Below are positions 11,272 to 21,518 of a stretch of DNA of 64,000 bases, piece after piece. Where the stretch lies: positions 1 through 64,000 of the forward strand of contig DHVE01000128.1 of assembly GCA_002412495.1 (NCBI GenBank), written 5' to 3'. Position numbers and translations under genes: made by a program. The stretch comes from Betaproteobacteria bacterium UBA5216. GTDB lineage: Bacteria; Pseudomonadota; Gammaproteobacteria; Burkholderiales; SG8-41. The notes beneath the pieces were generated by a model. The model had not been told where the DNA came from, did not search any database, and was given only the letters and a program-made list of their open reading frames with translations. How positions within the stretch are numbered: position 1 is the first letter of the stretch; each line of letters begins with the position of its first letter.

Positions 11272-11416
11272 GGACGGCGGCCTTTCCTAATTTTTCACGT
11301 GCGCAGCCGATGCACGCCTCCGGGGTCGCATCCCCGCAAGCGGGGCCCCTGCTCCGCCCTTCGACGTGCCCCCCCATCAGCACCGCGACTTTTCCGAAGA
11401 CGCTCGCGGCACTCAT
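11264..11416 (-). pseudogene. Duplicated ddl 5' end forming a 50-codon ORF between murB and ddl
   Basis: ATG 11416 overlaps the murB stop (ATGA). The encoded peptide starts MSAASVFGKVAVLMGG, repeating the ddl N-terminus, then diverges into 30 unrelated residues. Its TAA stop (11266-11264) overlaps the GTG start of ddl. The DNA copies match at nearly every base over about 28 positions starting at TTCGGAAAAGT. The unique middle contains CCCCGC-AA-GCGGGG (11332-11345) and an overlapping GGGG/CCCC hairpin. Most likely the original coupled ddl start, separated from the gene by a duplication or insertion. The ORF could still pass ribosomes from murB to ddl. Confidence 0.7.
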
Positions 11417-12330
11417 GCACGTTCCCCAATAATGCGCACTTCGCGCTCCAACTCAACGCCGAATTTTTCGCGCACCGTGTTCTGCGCGAGTTCGATCAAC
11501 GACTCAATATCGGCCGCGCTCGCGCCTCCGGTGTTGACAATAAAATTCGAGTGCTTGCGCGAGATTTCCGCGTTGCCGATTCGTGTGCCTTTCAGACCGC
11601 AGGCTTCGATCAGCCGCGCGGCGTGGTCGTTGGGAGGATTGCGAAACACCGAGCCCGCGTTGGGCTGTTGCAGCGGCTGACTGGCGATACGCCTGGAGAG
11701 TAACTCCTTGATTTTATTACGGGATTTATTGCCGTCTCCGAGAGGAACGCGAAACGTCACCGCCACGAATGCCTCGCCCGCGGGCCCTGCCACGCTGCGA
11801 TAGCCGATCTTGAATTCACGCGCAGCACGCTGCCGCACCACGCCGTGACGATCGATGGTGCGCACACCTTCGACGAGATGCCACGTCTCGCCGCCGTAGC
11901 ATCCAGCGTTCATCGACAGTGCGCCACCAACGGTGCCGGGTATACCAGCGAGAAACTCCGCCCCCTCCGCGCCATGCAGCGCGGCGAATCTTGCAACTTT
12001 TGGACTGGCGATGCCCGCCTCGGCGTAAATCGCTATGTTATTTTCCCCGGTACTAAGCACACTGATCTGCCGTAACGCCCAATGCGTAAATACGACGGTG
12101 GCTCGCACACCGCCGTCGCGAACCAAGAGGTTACTGCCAAGTCCGACAAAGTACAAGTCCTCCGTACTCGAAATTTCACGTAAAAACACTGCCAAATCAT
12201 CCACATCCGCCGGAAAATACGCACGCGCAGCCGCGCCGCCCGCGCGCCAGCTCACGTGCCGCGCCATCGGCTCGTTCAGACGTAACTCGCCACGCAGGTT
12301 GTGCAGATTCGGGAGTTCGGCCATGTTCAT
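11413..12330 (-). CDS. murB: UDP-N-acetylenolpyruvoylglucosamine reductase MurB
   Basis: FAD/NADPH enzyme that reduces UDP-GlcNAc-enolpyruvate to UDP-MurNAc in the cytoplasm (305 aa). FAD-binding GLGSNLLVRDGG (about residues 62-73), GIPGTVGGALSMNAGCYGGE, catalytic region GSVFRNPPN with the proton-donor Ser, and a C-terminal Glu-containing segment are present. The AGCYGG form is typical of the short type I enzymes. Follows murC by 68 bases. Its stop overlaps the start of the ddl-like bridging ORF. Confidence 0.97.
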   Translation of the reverse strand: MNMAELPNLHNLRGELRLNEPMARHVSWRAGGAAARAYFPADVDDLAVFLREISSTEDLYFVGLGSNLLVRDGGVRATVVFTHWALRQISVLSTGENNIAIYAEAGIASPKVARFAALHGAEGAEFLAGIPGTVGGALSMNAGCYGGETWHLVEGVRTIDRHGVVRQRAAREFKIGYRSVAGPAGEAFVAVTFRVPLGDGNKSRNKIKELLSRRIASQPLQQPNAGSVFRNPPNDHAARLIEACGLKGTRIGNAEISRKHSNFIVNTGGASAADIESLIELAQNTVREKFGVELEREVRIIGERA

Positions 12331-12398
12331 CGCCCGCGGTTACCGGTAAACACCAGAACCACAAAACATCACCGCAAATGCGTAAAGGTTTTTGAAAT

Positions 12399-13808
12399 TC
12401 ATTTTGCAGCCGCCACCGTCGCCGGCACGCCGCCTATGGATCCCGCGCCCATCGTCAAAACCACATCGCCGTCACGCGCCGCGCCGGCAATCACCGCCGG
12501 CAATTCGTTGACACTTTCGACAAACAGCGGCTCGACCTTGCCCTGCACGCGCACGGCGCGCACCAGCGCGCGTCCATCCGCGGCAACGATCGGCGCTTCG
12601 CCCGCCGGATACACTTCGGTCAATACCAGCGCGTCCACCGTGGACAGCACTTTGACAAAATCCTCGAAACAATCCCGCGTGCGCGTGTAGCGATGCGGCT
12701 GAAACACCAGCATAAGCCGACGGCCCGGGAACGCACCGCGCGCCGCCGCCAGCGTCGCAGCCATTTCCACTGGATGATGGCCGTAGTCGTCGATCAGTGT
12801 AAAACTGCCGCCCGCCGGCAATGCGATTTCGCCATGCCACTGAAAGCGCCGCCCCACACCCTTGAATTCCGCCAGCGCCTTGACGATGCGTTCATCGGGC
12901 ACGCCAACTTCCATACCGACCGCGATCGCCGCCAGCGCATTCAGCACATTGTGCATGCCGGGTAAGTTAAGGGTGACCGCCAGATCGCCCGCTGGCGAAC
13001 CCTCGGTTGCGCCACTGCCCGCGCGTACGACCCGAAACCGCATCTGCCCGCCGTGATGCTGGATATCCACAGCCCGTATTTGCGCCTCGGGCGACAGGCC
13101 GTACGTCGTGATTGGCTTGGTGATTTCCGGAATGATGTCGCGAATATTCGCATCGTCCAGACACAACACCGCCATACCGTAAAACGGCAGCCGGTGAATA
13201 AAATCAACAAACGCCTGCTTCAGATTGTCGAGCGAGTGCCCGTACGTCTCCATGTGATCGGCGTCGATATTGGTCACAACCGAAAGCACTGGTTGCAAGT
13301 GCAGAAACGACGCATCCGACTCATCGGCTTCCACCACGATGAATTCGCCCGCGCCGAGCCGCGCGTTGGCGCCGGCGCTGTTCAGCCGCCCGCCGATCAC
13401 GAACGTCGGATCCAGTCCGCCCTCCGCCAGCACGCTCGCAGCGAGACTGGTGGTGGTGGTCTTGCCGTGCGTGCCCGCGATGGCAATGCCTTGCTTCAGT
13501 CGCATCAGTTCGGCCAGCATCAGCGCGCGCGGCACCACGGGTATATGTTTTTCGCGCGCGGCGACGACTTCCGGGTTGTCGGCTTTCACGGCAGTCGAAA
13601 CCACCACCGCATCCGCACCCGCAATCTGCGCGGCAACATGCCCCTTGAACACGGCGACGCCCAACCCTGCCAAGCGCTGCGTGGTGGCATTGGACGACAG
13701 ATCAGACCCGCTGATCTCGTATCCGAGATTCAGCAACACCTCGGCAATGCCGCTCATACCGGAGCCGCCGATGCCGACAAAATGCACCCGTTTAACCTTA
13801 TGCCGCAT
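12399..13808 (-). CDS. murC: UDP-N-acetylmuramate--L-alanine ligase MurC
   Basis: First amino-acid ligase of the Mur pathway, adding L-Ala to UDP-MurNAc (469 aa). N-terminal GIGGSGMSGIAEVL, P-loop AGTHGKTTTTSL (about 112-123), central EADESDASFL and C-terminal DDYGHHPVEMAATLAA. ATG 13808 with GGAG seven bases upstream gives MRHKVKRVHFVG and overlaps the murG end by 11 bases; an in-frame upstream start at 13850 is unlikely. Confidence 0.98.
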   Translation of the reverse strand: MRHKVKRVHFVGIGGSGMSGIAEVLLNLGYEISGSDLSSNATTQRLAGLGVAVFKGHVAAQIAGADAVVVSTAVKADNPEVVAAREKHIPVVPRALMLAELMRLKQGIAIAGTHGKTTTTSLAASVLAEGGLDPTFVIGGRLNSAGANARLGAGEFIVVEADESDASFLHLQPVLSVVTNIDADHMETYGHSLDNLKQAFVDFIHRLPFYGMAVLCLDDANIRDIIPEITKPITTYGLSPEAQIRAVDIQHHGGQMRFRVVRAGSGATEGSPAGDLAVTLNLPGMHNVLNALAAIAVGMEVGVPDERIVKALAEFKGVGRRFQWHGEIALPAGGSFTLIDDYGHHPVEMAATLAAARGAFPGRRLMLVFQPHRYTRTRDCFEDFVKVLSTVDALVLTEVYPAGEAPIVAADGRALVRAVRVQGKVEPLFVESVNELPAVIAGAARDGDVVLTMGAGSIGGVPATVAAAK

Positions 13809-14874
13809 GCGCCAGCTCCATACATATTTGCGCGACGGCTTGGGTGGCATCCGGTTTTGCCGCCGCGCGCGCGGCTTGCGCCATCGCCAGCAGCTTGTCG
13901 GCCGTAAAAGCTTGCAGCAATTGCGCCAGGGATTCGGCGGCGAATTCCCGCTGCGGTATCAGAATCGCCGCACCGCGCTCCGACAGGAAACGCGCATTGT
14001 GTGTTTGGTGATCGTCAACCGCCGTGGGCAACGGCACCAGCACCGACGCGACGCCCGCCGCCGCGATTTCAGCGATCGTGGACGCGCCCGCGCGGCAGAT
14101 CACCAGATCGGCTTCGGCATAACGCGCCGCCATGTCGTCGATAAACGGCAGTGCCTGCGCCTGCACGCCCGCCGCCGCGTACGCCGCATTCAAGGCATCT
14201 ATGTGCGCCGCGCCGGATTGATGCGTTACGCGCGGACGCTTGCTTTCGGGAATCAGCTCGAGCGCCTTGGGCAGCGTGACATTCAAAATCGACGCGCCCT
14301 GGCTGCCACCGAGTACCAGCAGATTCAAGCGTTCGGCGCGCTGGGCGTAACGCGATGCCGGCGCGGCGACGGCGCCTATGTCCGCGCGCACCGGATTGCC
14401 CACCCATAACGCCGGACATTGGTTCTTAAACGCATCCGGGAAAGCCACCAGCACTTTGTCAGCCAGCCGCGCGAGCACGCGATTGGTTAATCCCGCGACG
14501 GAATTCTGTTCGTGAATCACCAGCGGACGATTCAGCAGCGACGCCATCATGCCGCCCGGAAACGCTACATAGCCACCCATGCCCAGCACCACGTCGGGCC
14601 GGTGCGCGAAGATCGCGTGCGCGCTTTGCCAGAACGCAATCAGCAAATTAACCGGCAGCAGCGCGGCACGCAGCAAGCCCTTGCCGCGCAACCCCGAAAA
14701 CCGTATCCACGCCATCGTGTAACCACGCGACGGCACAATGCGCGCCTCCATGCCCGCTTTGGAACCAAGCCACACAATCTTCCAGCCTTTTTCGCGCAGC
14801 ACTTCCGCCACCGAAATCGCCGGATAAATATGCCCACCGGTGCCGCCCGCCATGATCATCAGCGTGCGGCTCAT
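13798..14874 (-). CDS. murG: UDP-GlcNAc:lipid I GlcNAc transferase MurG
   Basis: Membrane-associated GT28 glycosyltransferase that converts lipid I to lipid II (358 aa). The N-terminal GGTGGHIYPA, MGGYVAFPGG, HEQNSVAG, LGGSQGASILN and CRAGASTIAEIAA donor-site motif are all present. Its ATG overlaps the ftsW stop by four bases; its end overlaps murC. Confidence 0.98.
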   Translation of the reverse strand: MSRTLMIMAGGTGGHIYPAISVAEVLREKGWKIVWLGSKAGMEARIVPSRGYTMAWIRFSGLRGKGLLRAALLPVNLLIAFWQSAHAIFAHRPDVVLGMGGYVAFPGGMMASLLNRPLVIHEQNSVAGLTNRVLARLADKVLVAFPDAFKNQCPALWVGNPVRADIGAVAAPASRYAQRAERLNLLVLGGSQGASILNVTLPKALELIPESKRPRVTHQSGAAHIDALNAAYAAAGVQAQALPFIDDMAARYAEADLVICRAGASTIAEIAAAGVASVLVPLPTAVDDHQTHNARFLSERGAAILIPQREFAAESLAQLLQAFTADKLLAMAQAARAAAKPDATQAVAQICMELAHAA

Positions 14875-16052
14875 ACTTTAAATCCGCGCGCGATCTGGCG
14901 GCCTTCCCAATCGATGCGCAGCAGAATCGCCAGCGCCACGCAAGTTGCCGATATCGCGCTGCCGCCAAACGACAACAGCGGCAGTGTCAGCCCCTTGGTC
15001 GGCAGCACGCCCATGTTGACACCCATGTTGATAATCGCCTGCACGCCGATCCACAAACCGATGCCCTGCGCCACCAGCGACGCAAAATACCGCTCCTGCA
15101 GCGCGGCGCGGCGGCCGATCAGGAACGCGCGCTGCACCAGCCACGCAAACAGGATGACTATCGTCAGCACGCCCGCGAAGCCCAGTTCCTCGGCGATCAC
15201 CGCCAATAAAAAATCAGTATGCGCTTCCGGCAGGTAAAACAATTTTTCCACGCTGCCGCCGAGTCCCACGCCAAACCATTCACCGCGTCCGAACGCGATC
15301 AGCGCATGCGACAACTGATAACCCTTGCCGTACGGATCGGCCCACGGATCCATGAAGCCGATCACGCGCTGCATGCGGTACGGCGAATAAAGTATCAGCG
15401 CCAGAAACGCCGCCAGCAGCATCACGATCAAACCCGCGAAGAGTTTCCAGTTCATGCCGCCCAGAAAAAGAATGCCCATCGCGATCACCGTGATCACCGC
15501 GAACGCGCCGAAGTCCGGCTCTTTCAGCAGCAGCGCGCCGGCGAGAAACATCACCACGAACATCGGCAAAAAACCTTTTGTAAGGCTGTGCATGAAGGCC
15601 GCCTTGCGCACCGTGTAGTCGGCGGCATACAACACGGCAAAAACCTTCATCAGTTCGGAGGGCTGCAAATTGAATACCACCAACGGCAACCAGCGCCGCG
15701 CGCCGTTGACCTCGCGACCAATGCCGGGCACCAGCACCAGCGCCAGCAGCACCAGTCCGACCACAAACAAGTACGGCGCCGCCTGCTGCCAGAACCGCAC
15801 CGGAAACTGAAAGGCGATCACGCCCATCACCACGCTCATCGCCACAAACACCGCGTGACGCAACAGGTAATAACTCTGCTGGTAGCCCGTGCCGCGTCCG
15901 CCCTCGGCAATCGCGATGGACGCCGAATACACCATCACCAGCCCCAGCGCGAGCAGCGTCACGGTAACCCACACCACCACGCGATCGAACTCGGCGACCG
16001 GCGCCTGTGCCGCGGGTGATTTCAAGGCCGCTGAATACGTCATGGAAGCCAT
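14871..16052 (-). CDS. ftsW: Lipid II polymerase / division protein FtsW
   Basis: SEDS-family septal peptidoglycan glycosyltransferase working with FtsI (393 aa, about ten membrane segments). SEDS signatures include FNLQPSELMKVF, the loop with GRGEWFGVGLGGSVEKLFYLPEAHTDF and ITVIAMGILF. ATG 16052 begins one base after the murD stop; ATG 16043 is a second possibility. Longer in-frame extensions lie inside murD and were not used. Confidence 0.97.
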   Translation of the reverse strand: MASMTYSAALKSPAAQAPVAEFDRVVVWVTVTLLALGLVMVYSASIAIAEGGRGTGYQQSYYLLRHAVFVAMSVVMGVIAFQFPVRFWQQAAPYLFVVGLVLLALVLVPGIGREVNGARRWLPLVVFNLQPSELMKVFAVLYAADYTVRKAAFMHSLTKGFLPMFVVMFLAGALLLKEPDFGAFAVITVIAMGILFLGGMNWKLFAGLIVMLLAAFLALILYSPYRMQRVIGFMDPWADPYGKGYQLSHALIAFGRGEWFGVGLGGSVEKLFYLPEAHTDFLLAVIAEELGFAGVLTIVILFAWLVQRAFLIGRRAALQERYFASLVAQGIGLWIGVQAIINMGVNMGVLPTKGLTLPLLSFGGSAISATCVALAILLRIDWEGRQIARGFKV

Positions 16053-16053
16053 C

Positions 16054-17460
16054 TCAGCCCGCCCGCCGCGCGAGTTGCGCCACGGCATCAACAAACACCC
16101 CGGCACGATGCACGTAGCTGCGGAACATGTCGTAACTCGCGCACGCCGGCGACAGCAACACCGCATCGCCGGGTTTCGCCGCGCGATACGCGGTCTCGAC
16201 CGCCTCAACCATATCGCCCGCGCGCAACATCGCAACGCCGGTGTGTTGGAGCGCTTGCGCGATCAAATCCGCATCGCGCCCTATCAGCACCACGGCGCGC
16301 GCGCGCCGCGCCACGTCGGCCAATGGCGAAAAATTCTGTCCCTTGCCGTCACCGCCCGCGATCAATACCACCGGCTGTTGCATGCCGCGTAACGCGGCAA
16401 CCGTGGCGCCCACGTTCGTGCCCTTGGAGTCGTCGTAAAAATCTATGCCATTGATTTTATTTATTTTTTCCACACGATGCGGCAGTCCCTTGAAGGCGCG
16501 CAACGCGCGTGTGATGGGTCCATGGTCAATGCCGATGGCGTAGCACAGCGCGCCGGCGGCCAGCGCGTTGGCGGCGTTGTGCAACCCCGCGAGCGGCAAT
16601 TCGTTCACACGCATCAGGGTGGTGTCGCCGTGCGCCATGGCCAGCGTCTCCCCCGCACCTGACAATCCCCATTCATCGGCCGACAGCGGCGCGGACAACC
16701 CGAACGTCGCCAGCCGCACGCCAGCCCGCCGCGTTGACAGACTGTACTCATCGTCGCGATTCAACACCTGCGCACCCGCTTTCTTATCCAGCCCCGCGAA
16801 AATGCGCGCCTTGGCGGCGCCGTAATCCGCGAAACTGTCGTACCGATCCATGTGGTCTTCGCTGAGATTCAGTAGGGTCGCCGCGTCCGGCTCGAGACTG
16901 GCCGTGGTTTCCAATTGAAAACTCGACAGCTCCAGCACGAACGCGTCGGGCCGGCGCCGACCATCCTCGATGTCGCACATCACATCCAGCACCGGCTGAC
17001 CGATGTTGCCAGCCACCTCAGTAATAAGTCCAGCCGAGGCGCAGATATCACCGCACATCTGCGTCACGGTGCTCTTGCCGTTCGAACCGGTGATCGCGAT
17101 CACCTTCGCGGCATTTTTGTCTTTCCCCGTGTCGAGACGTTCGCGCAGCGCGCGCGCAAAGAGTTCGATATCACCCACGACCGGCATGCCGCGCTGAATG
17201 GCCGCCGCCAATTCACCCTCGCGCGGATCAATACCGGGACTCACGGCAATCATCTCGGCGTGTTCAAAATCCTCGCGCTGGAAAGCGCCCGCGCGCACCC
17301 GCACCTCTGGCCATTCATCCGCGAGTTGGCGTGCACCCGGCGGCGCCGCGCGCGTGTCGGCCACGGACACAACGGCGCCCCGCCGCGCCAGCCAGCGCGT
17401 CATCGACAAGCCCGTGTCACCGAGTCCCAGCACCAGAATCTTCTTTCCTTGTAAATGCAT
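16054..17460 (-). CDS. murD: UDP-N-acetylmuramoylalanine--D-glutamate ligase MurD
   Basis: Adds D-Glu to UDP-MurNAc-L-Ala (468 aa). VLGLGDTGLSMTRWLARRG at the N-terminus, ATP-binding ITGSNGKSTVTQM (about 124-136), ELSSFQLETT, NLSEDHMDRY and DDSKGTNVGAT are the standard MurD motifs. It lies 11 bases downstream of mraY. Confidence 0.98.
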   Translation of the reverse strand: MHLQGKKILVLGLGDTGLSMTRWLARRGAVVSVADTRAAPPGARQLADEWPEVRVRAGAFQREDFEHAEMIAVSPGIDPREGELAAAIQRGMPVVGDIELFARALRERLDTGKDKNAAKVIAITGSNGKSTVTQMCGDICASAGLITEVAGNIGQPVLDVMCDIEDGRRRPDAFVLELSSFQLETTASLEPDAATLLNLSEDHMDRYDSFADYGAAKARIFAGLDKKAGAQVLNRDDEYSLSTRRAGVRLATFGLSAPLSADEWGLSGAGETLAMAHGDTTLMRVNELPLAGLHNAANALAAGALCYAIGIDHGPITRALRAFKGLPHRVEKINKINGIDFYDDSKGTNVGATVAALRGMQQPVVLIAGGDGKGQNFSPLADVARRARAVVLIGRDADLIAQALQHTGVAMLRAGDMVEAVETAYRAAKPGDAVLLSPACASYDMFRSYVHRAGVFVDAVAQLARRAG

Positions 17461-17471
17461 TTACCGCGGCT

Positions 17472-18557
<1,086 letters not shown>

Positions 18558-18570
18558 GTGCGGTCTCCGT

Positions 18571-19962
18571 TCATGAGTGTGCGTCCCCGCCGGCGGATTC
18601 GTCCAAGGCGAATGCCTTCACCACGCGCTCCATCTGCATGAAGCGCGATCCCTTGACCAGCACCGTCACGTCCGGCGCGAGCGTGCTTTTTAATTCCGCG
18701 AGCATCGTGTCGATATCGGCAAAATGCCGCGCCCCGGGGCCGAAGGACCGCACCGTGTTGGCGGACAGTTCACCCAGCGCATAAAGGGTTTCGATGCCCG
18801 ACACCCGCGCGTATTCGCCGACTTCCGCATGACACGCCGCGGCGCGATCGCCCAATTCGCCCATATCGCCCAGCACCAGCACGCGCTTACCGGTTGCGCG
18901 AGCGAGCACTTCAATCGCCGCGCGGGTGGATTCGGGATTCGCGTTATAGGTATCGTCGATCAGCGTCGCGCCGCCTTGCGCGGGCTTGCGTTGAAGGCGC
19001 CCCTTGAACCCGGCATACCGCGACAGGCCCGAAGCCACCGCCGCAAGCGGCACGTCGAGGGCGATTGCCGCCGCGCACGCGGCCAAGGCATTACGCACGT
19101 TATGCAAACCCGGCGCTTGAATCGTCACGCCGGTATCACCGGCGGGCGTTTTGATCTGCAATGCGCTCGCGAACACACCCAATTCGTACCGCGCGCTGAT
19201 ATCGGCGGCCGGATCAAGCCCGAACGACAAGCATTTGTTTTTATTGCACAATTCCCGCCACAGCGCCGTGTGCGTGTCGTCGGCATTGATCACCGCGATA
19301 CCGTTCGCCGCCAGGCCCTCGAATATTTCGCCCTTGGCGCGCGCAATGGCCTCCTCGCTGCCCAGATGCTCGATGTGCGCGCGGCCCGCGTTGTTGATCA
19401 GCGCCACGTCGGGGCGCGCCAGCCGCGTCAGCCGGCTGATTTCGCCGGCGTGATTCATGCCGAGCTCAATGACGGCGCAGCGATGCTGCTCGCGCAATTC
19501 CAGCAACGTCAGCGGCACGCCGATTTCGTTATTCAGATTGCCGCGTGTCGCCAGCACCGCACCCTCGGTGATCTCGCGGAGTATCGCGGCCAGCATTTCC
19601 TTCACCGTGGTTTTGCCGCTGCTGCCGGTCAACGCCACCAGCGGTCCTTCAAAACGGCTGCGCCAGGCATACGCCAGTTGCGTCAGGCCCGAGCGCGTGT
19701 TGTTTACCACGATCACGGGGAATTGCGGCGGCAATGCCGCCGCGGCGTGTGCCGCGCCCTCCGCATCCACCATCACCGCCGCAGCGCCCGCCGCTTGCGC
19801 CGCACCGAGATACTGGTGCGCATCAAAATGTTTGCCGCGCAACGCAATGAACAATTCGCCGGGCTTAACATTGCGGCTGTCGGTTCCCACCGAGGTAAAC
19901 ACCGGATTGTCGCCGGCGTGCTCGACGCCCAGCGCAAACGCGGCTTCCGAAACACGCATCAT
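18571..19962 (-). CDS. murF: UDP-MurNAc-tripeptide--D-alanyl-D-alanine ligase MurF
   Basis: Adds D-Ala-D-Ala to the UDP-MurNAc-tripeptide (463 aa). TDSRNVKPGELFIALRG, P-loop TGSSGKTTVKEM, ELGMNHAGEI, DDTYNANPES and LGDMGELG are MurF hallmarks. ATG 19962 overlaps the murE stop (ATGA). The longer in-frame extension to 20169 reads murE in another frame and was rejected. Confidence 0.97.
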   Translation of the reverse strand: MMRVSEAAFALGVEHAGDNPVFTSVGTDSRNVKPGELFIALRGKHFDAHQYLGAAQAAGAAAVMVDAEGAAHAAAALPPQFPVIVVNNTRSGLTQLAYAWRSRFEGPLVALTGSSGKTTVKEMLAAILREITEGAVLATRGNLNNEIGVPLTLLELREQHRCAVIELGMNHAGEISRLTRLARPDVALINNAGRAHIEHLGSEEAIARAKGEIFEGLAANGIAVINADDTHTALWRELCNKNKCLSFGLDPAADISARYELGVFASALQIKTPAGDTGVTIQAPGLHNVRNALAACAAAIALDVPLAAVASGLSRYAGFKGRLQRKPAQGGATLIDDTYNANPESTRAAIEVLARATGKRVLVLGDMGELGDRAAACHAEVGEYARVSGIETLYALGELSANTVRSFGPGARHFADIDTMLAELKSTLAPDVTVLVKGSRFMQMERVVKAFALDESAGGDAHS

Positions 19963-21518
19963 GCCGCCACCGCCTTGGCCGGCCGCGCCACTTTCGCCCT
20001 GTTCGCCAGCGCCGCCCGCACCACTTGCGCATCGCTGTACGGATAACGCACGCCGCGAATTTCCTGATACGGCTCGTGCCCCTTGCCGGCCACCACCACG
20101 ATATCGCCGCGCGCCGACGTGAAAATCGCCTCGCGCACCGCGCTTGCACGGTCTTCGATCACCGTGCAATCGCGCGTCGTGCCCTTGAGAATGTCGGCGA
20201 TAATCGCCATCGGTGGTTCACCACGCGGATTATCACTGGTGATGATCACGCGGTCGGCGCAGCGCGTGGCGATGCGCCCCATCATCACGCGTTTGCCGCG
20301 ATCACGATCACCGCCACAGCCGAATATGCAGGTCAATTTCGCGTGACGCGCGCTTCCGCCCACTTCGCGCAGCGTGGTTAATATTTTTTCCAGCGCGTCC
20401 GGCGTGTGTGCGTAGTCCACCACCACCAACGGGCCAGTCTCGCCACGGCCGCCGCCATAACGTTCGGCGCGGCCCGGCACGGCTTCCAGTTCGGCGAGCA
20501 CGCGCACGGCGTCAGAGAGTTCGGTATTGCTCGCCAGCAACACGGCCAGCGTGCCCAGCAGGTTCGACGCGTTAAAACGCCCCAGCACCTTGCCGCGCAC
20601 GTGCGCCGTGCCCCACGGGCTGACGACATCGAAGGTCACGCCATCCGGCGCGAGGCGCAAGTTGCGGCCCTGCACGCGCGGCACACGGCGGCTGGCGACG
20701 TCAGGCCGGTTAAAACCATAACCCAGCACGCAGGCGGACCGCGGCCGCCGGGCCAGGTCGGCGCCGAAGCGGTCGTCGAGATTAAACACCGACCATTTGA
20801 GCGTTTCCCAATCGAACAGGCGCGCTTTCGCCCGGCGGTAATTCGCCATGGTGCCGTGATAATCGAGATGGTCGCGCGTGAGATTGGTAAACAGAGCCAC
20901 GTCGAATTCGACACCGTTCACGCGCCCTTGTTCAAGACCGTGCGACGAAACTTCCATCGCCACGGCGCGCGCGCCGCCGCGATTCCAGTCCCGCAATTGC
21001 CCGTGCAGCCACGCCGCGTCGGGCGTGGTATTGACGCTGCTTTCCAGCGCGCCGGGAAAACCGTTGCCGATCGTGCCCGCCACCGCGCAGCGGCGCTCCA
21101 GCCGGTTGAACGCCTGCGCGATCCACTGGCTGCAAGTCGTTTTGCCGTTGGTGCCGGTCACACCGATCATCCACAGCCGCGAACTGGGCCGGCCGTACAC
21201 GTGGCTGGCGACAAAGCCGCTTTGCCGGCGCAGTTGCGGCACCGGCAAGTTCCTGACGCGCCACGACGGCTTCCACTGGAATGCCGACGGCTCCCACAAC
21301 ACGGAATCCGCGCCCGCCAGAATGGCGTGCGCGATAAAGTCGCGGCCATCGCGCGTTTCTCCGGGATAGGCAACAAAGGTATCGCCCGCGCGAACAGCGC
21401 GGCTGTCGCTCGTAAGCCGCCGGATGCGTAGCGCATCGACAGCGGCCCAGTCGATACTGTCCGCGGCACGTACCGAAGCGTTTCGCCTCACGCCTGACGC
21501 CTCACGATCGCCCCTCAC
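19959..21518 (-). CDS. murE: UDP-MurNAc-L-Ala-D-Glu--2,6-diaminopimelate ligase MurE
   Basis: Adds the third residue of the stem peptide (519 aa). LTSDSRAVRAGDTFVAYPG, P-loop VTGTNGKTTCSQW, NLTRDHLDYHGTM, DYAHTPDALEK and SDNPRGEPPMAI (the DNPR diaminopimelate specificity motif) are present. The GTG start at 21518 overlaps the ftsI stop (GTGA), indicating coupling. Confidence 0.98.
   Translation of the reverse strand: MRGDREASGVRRNASVRAADSIDWAAVDALRIRRLTSDSRAVRAGDTFVAYPGETRDGRDFIAHAILAGADSVLWEPSAFQWKPSWRVRNLPVPQLRRQSGFVASHVYGRPSSRLWMIGVTGTNGKTTCSQWIAQAFNRLERRCAVAGTIGNGFPGALESSVNTTPDAAWLHGQLRDWNRGGARAVAMEVSSHGLEQGRVNGVEFDVALFTNLTRDHLDYHGTMANYRRAKARLFDWETLKWSVFNLDDRFGADLARRPRSACVLGYGFNRPDVASRRVPRVQGRNLRLAPDGVTFDVVSPWGTAHVRGKVLGRFNASNLLGTLAVLLASNTELSDAVRVLAELEAVPGRAERYGGGRGETGPLVVVDYAHTPDALEKILTTLREVGGSARHAKLTCIFGCGGDRDRGKRVMMGRIATRCADRVIITSDNPRGEPPMAIIADILKGTTRDCTVIEDRASAVREAIFTSARGDIVVVAGKGHEPYQEIRGVRYPYSDAQVVRAALANRAKVARPAKAVAA

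Noticed and set aside
11322..11345. Hairpin between murB and ddl as a terminator
   Set aside because: No T-run follows on the minus strand, and it lies within a translated bridging ORF of an essential operon.
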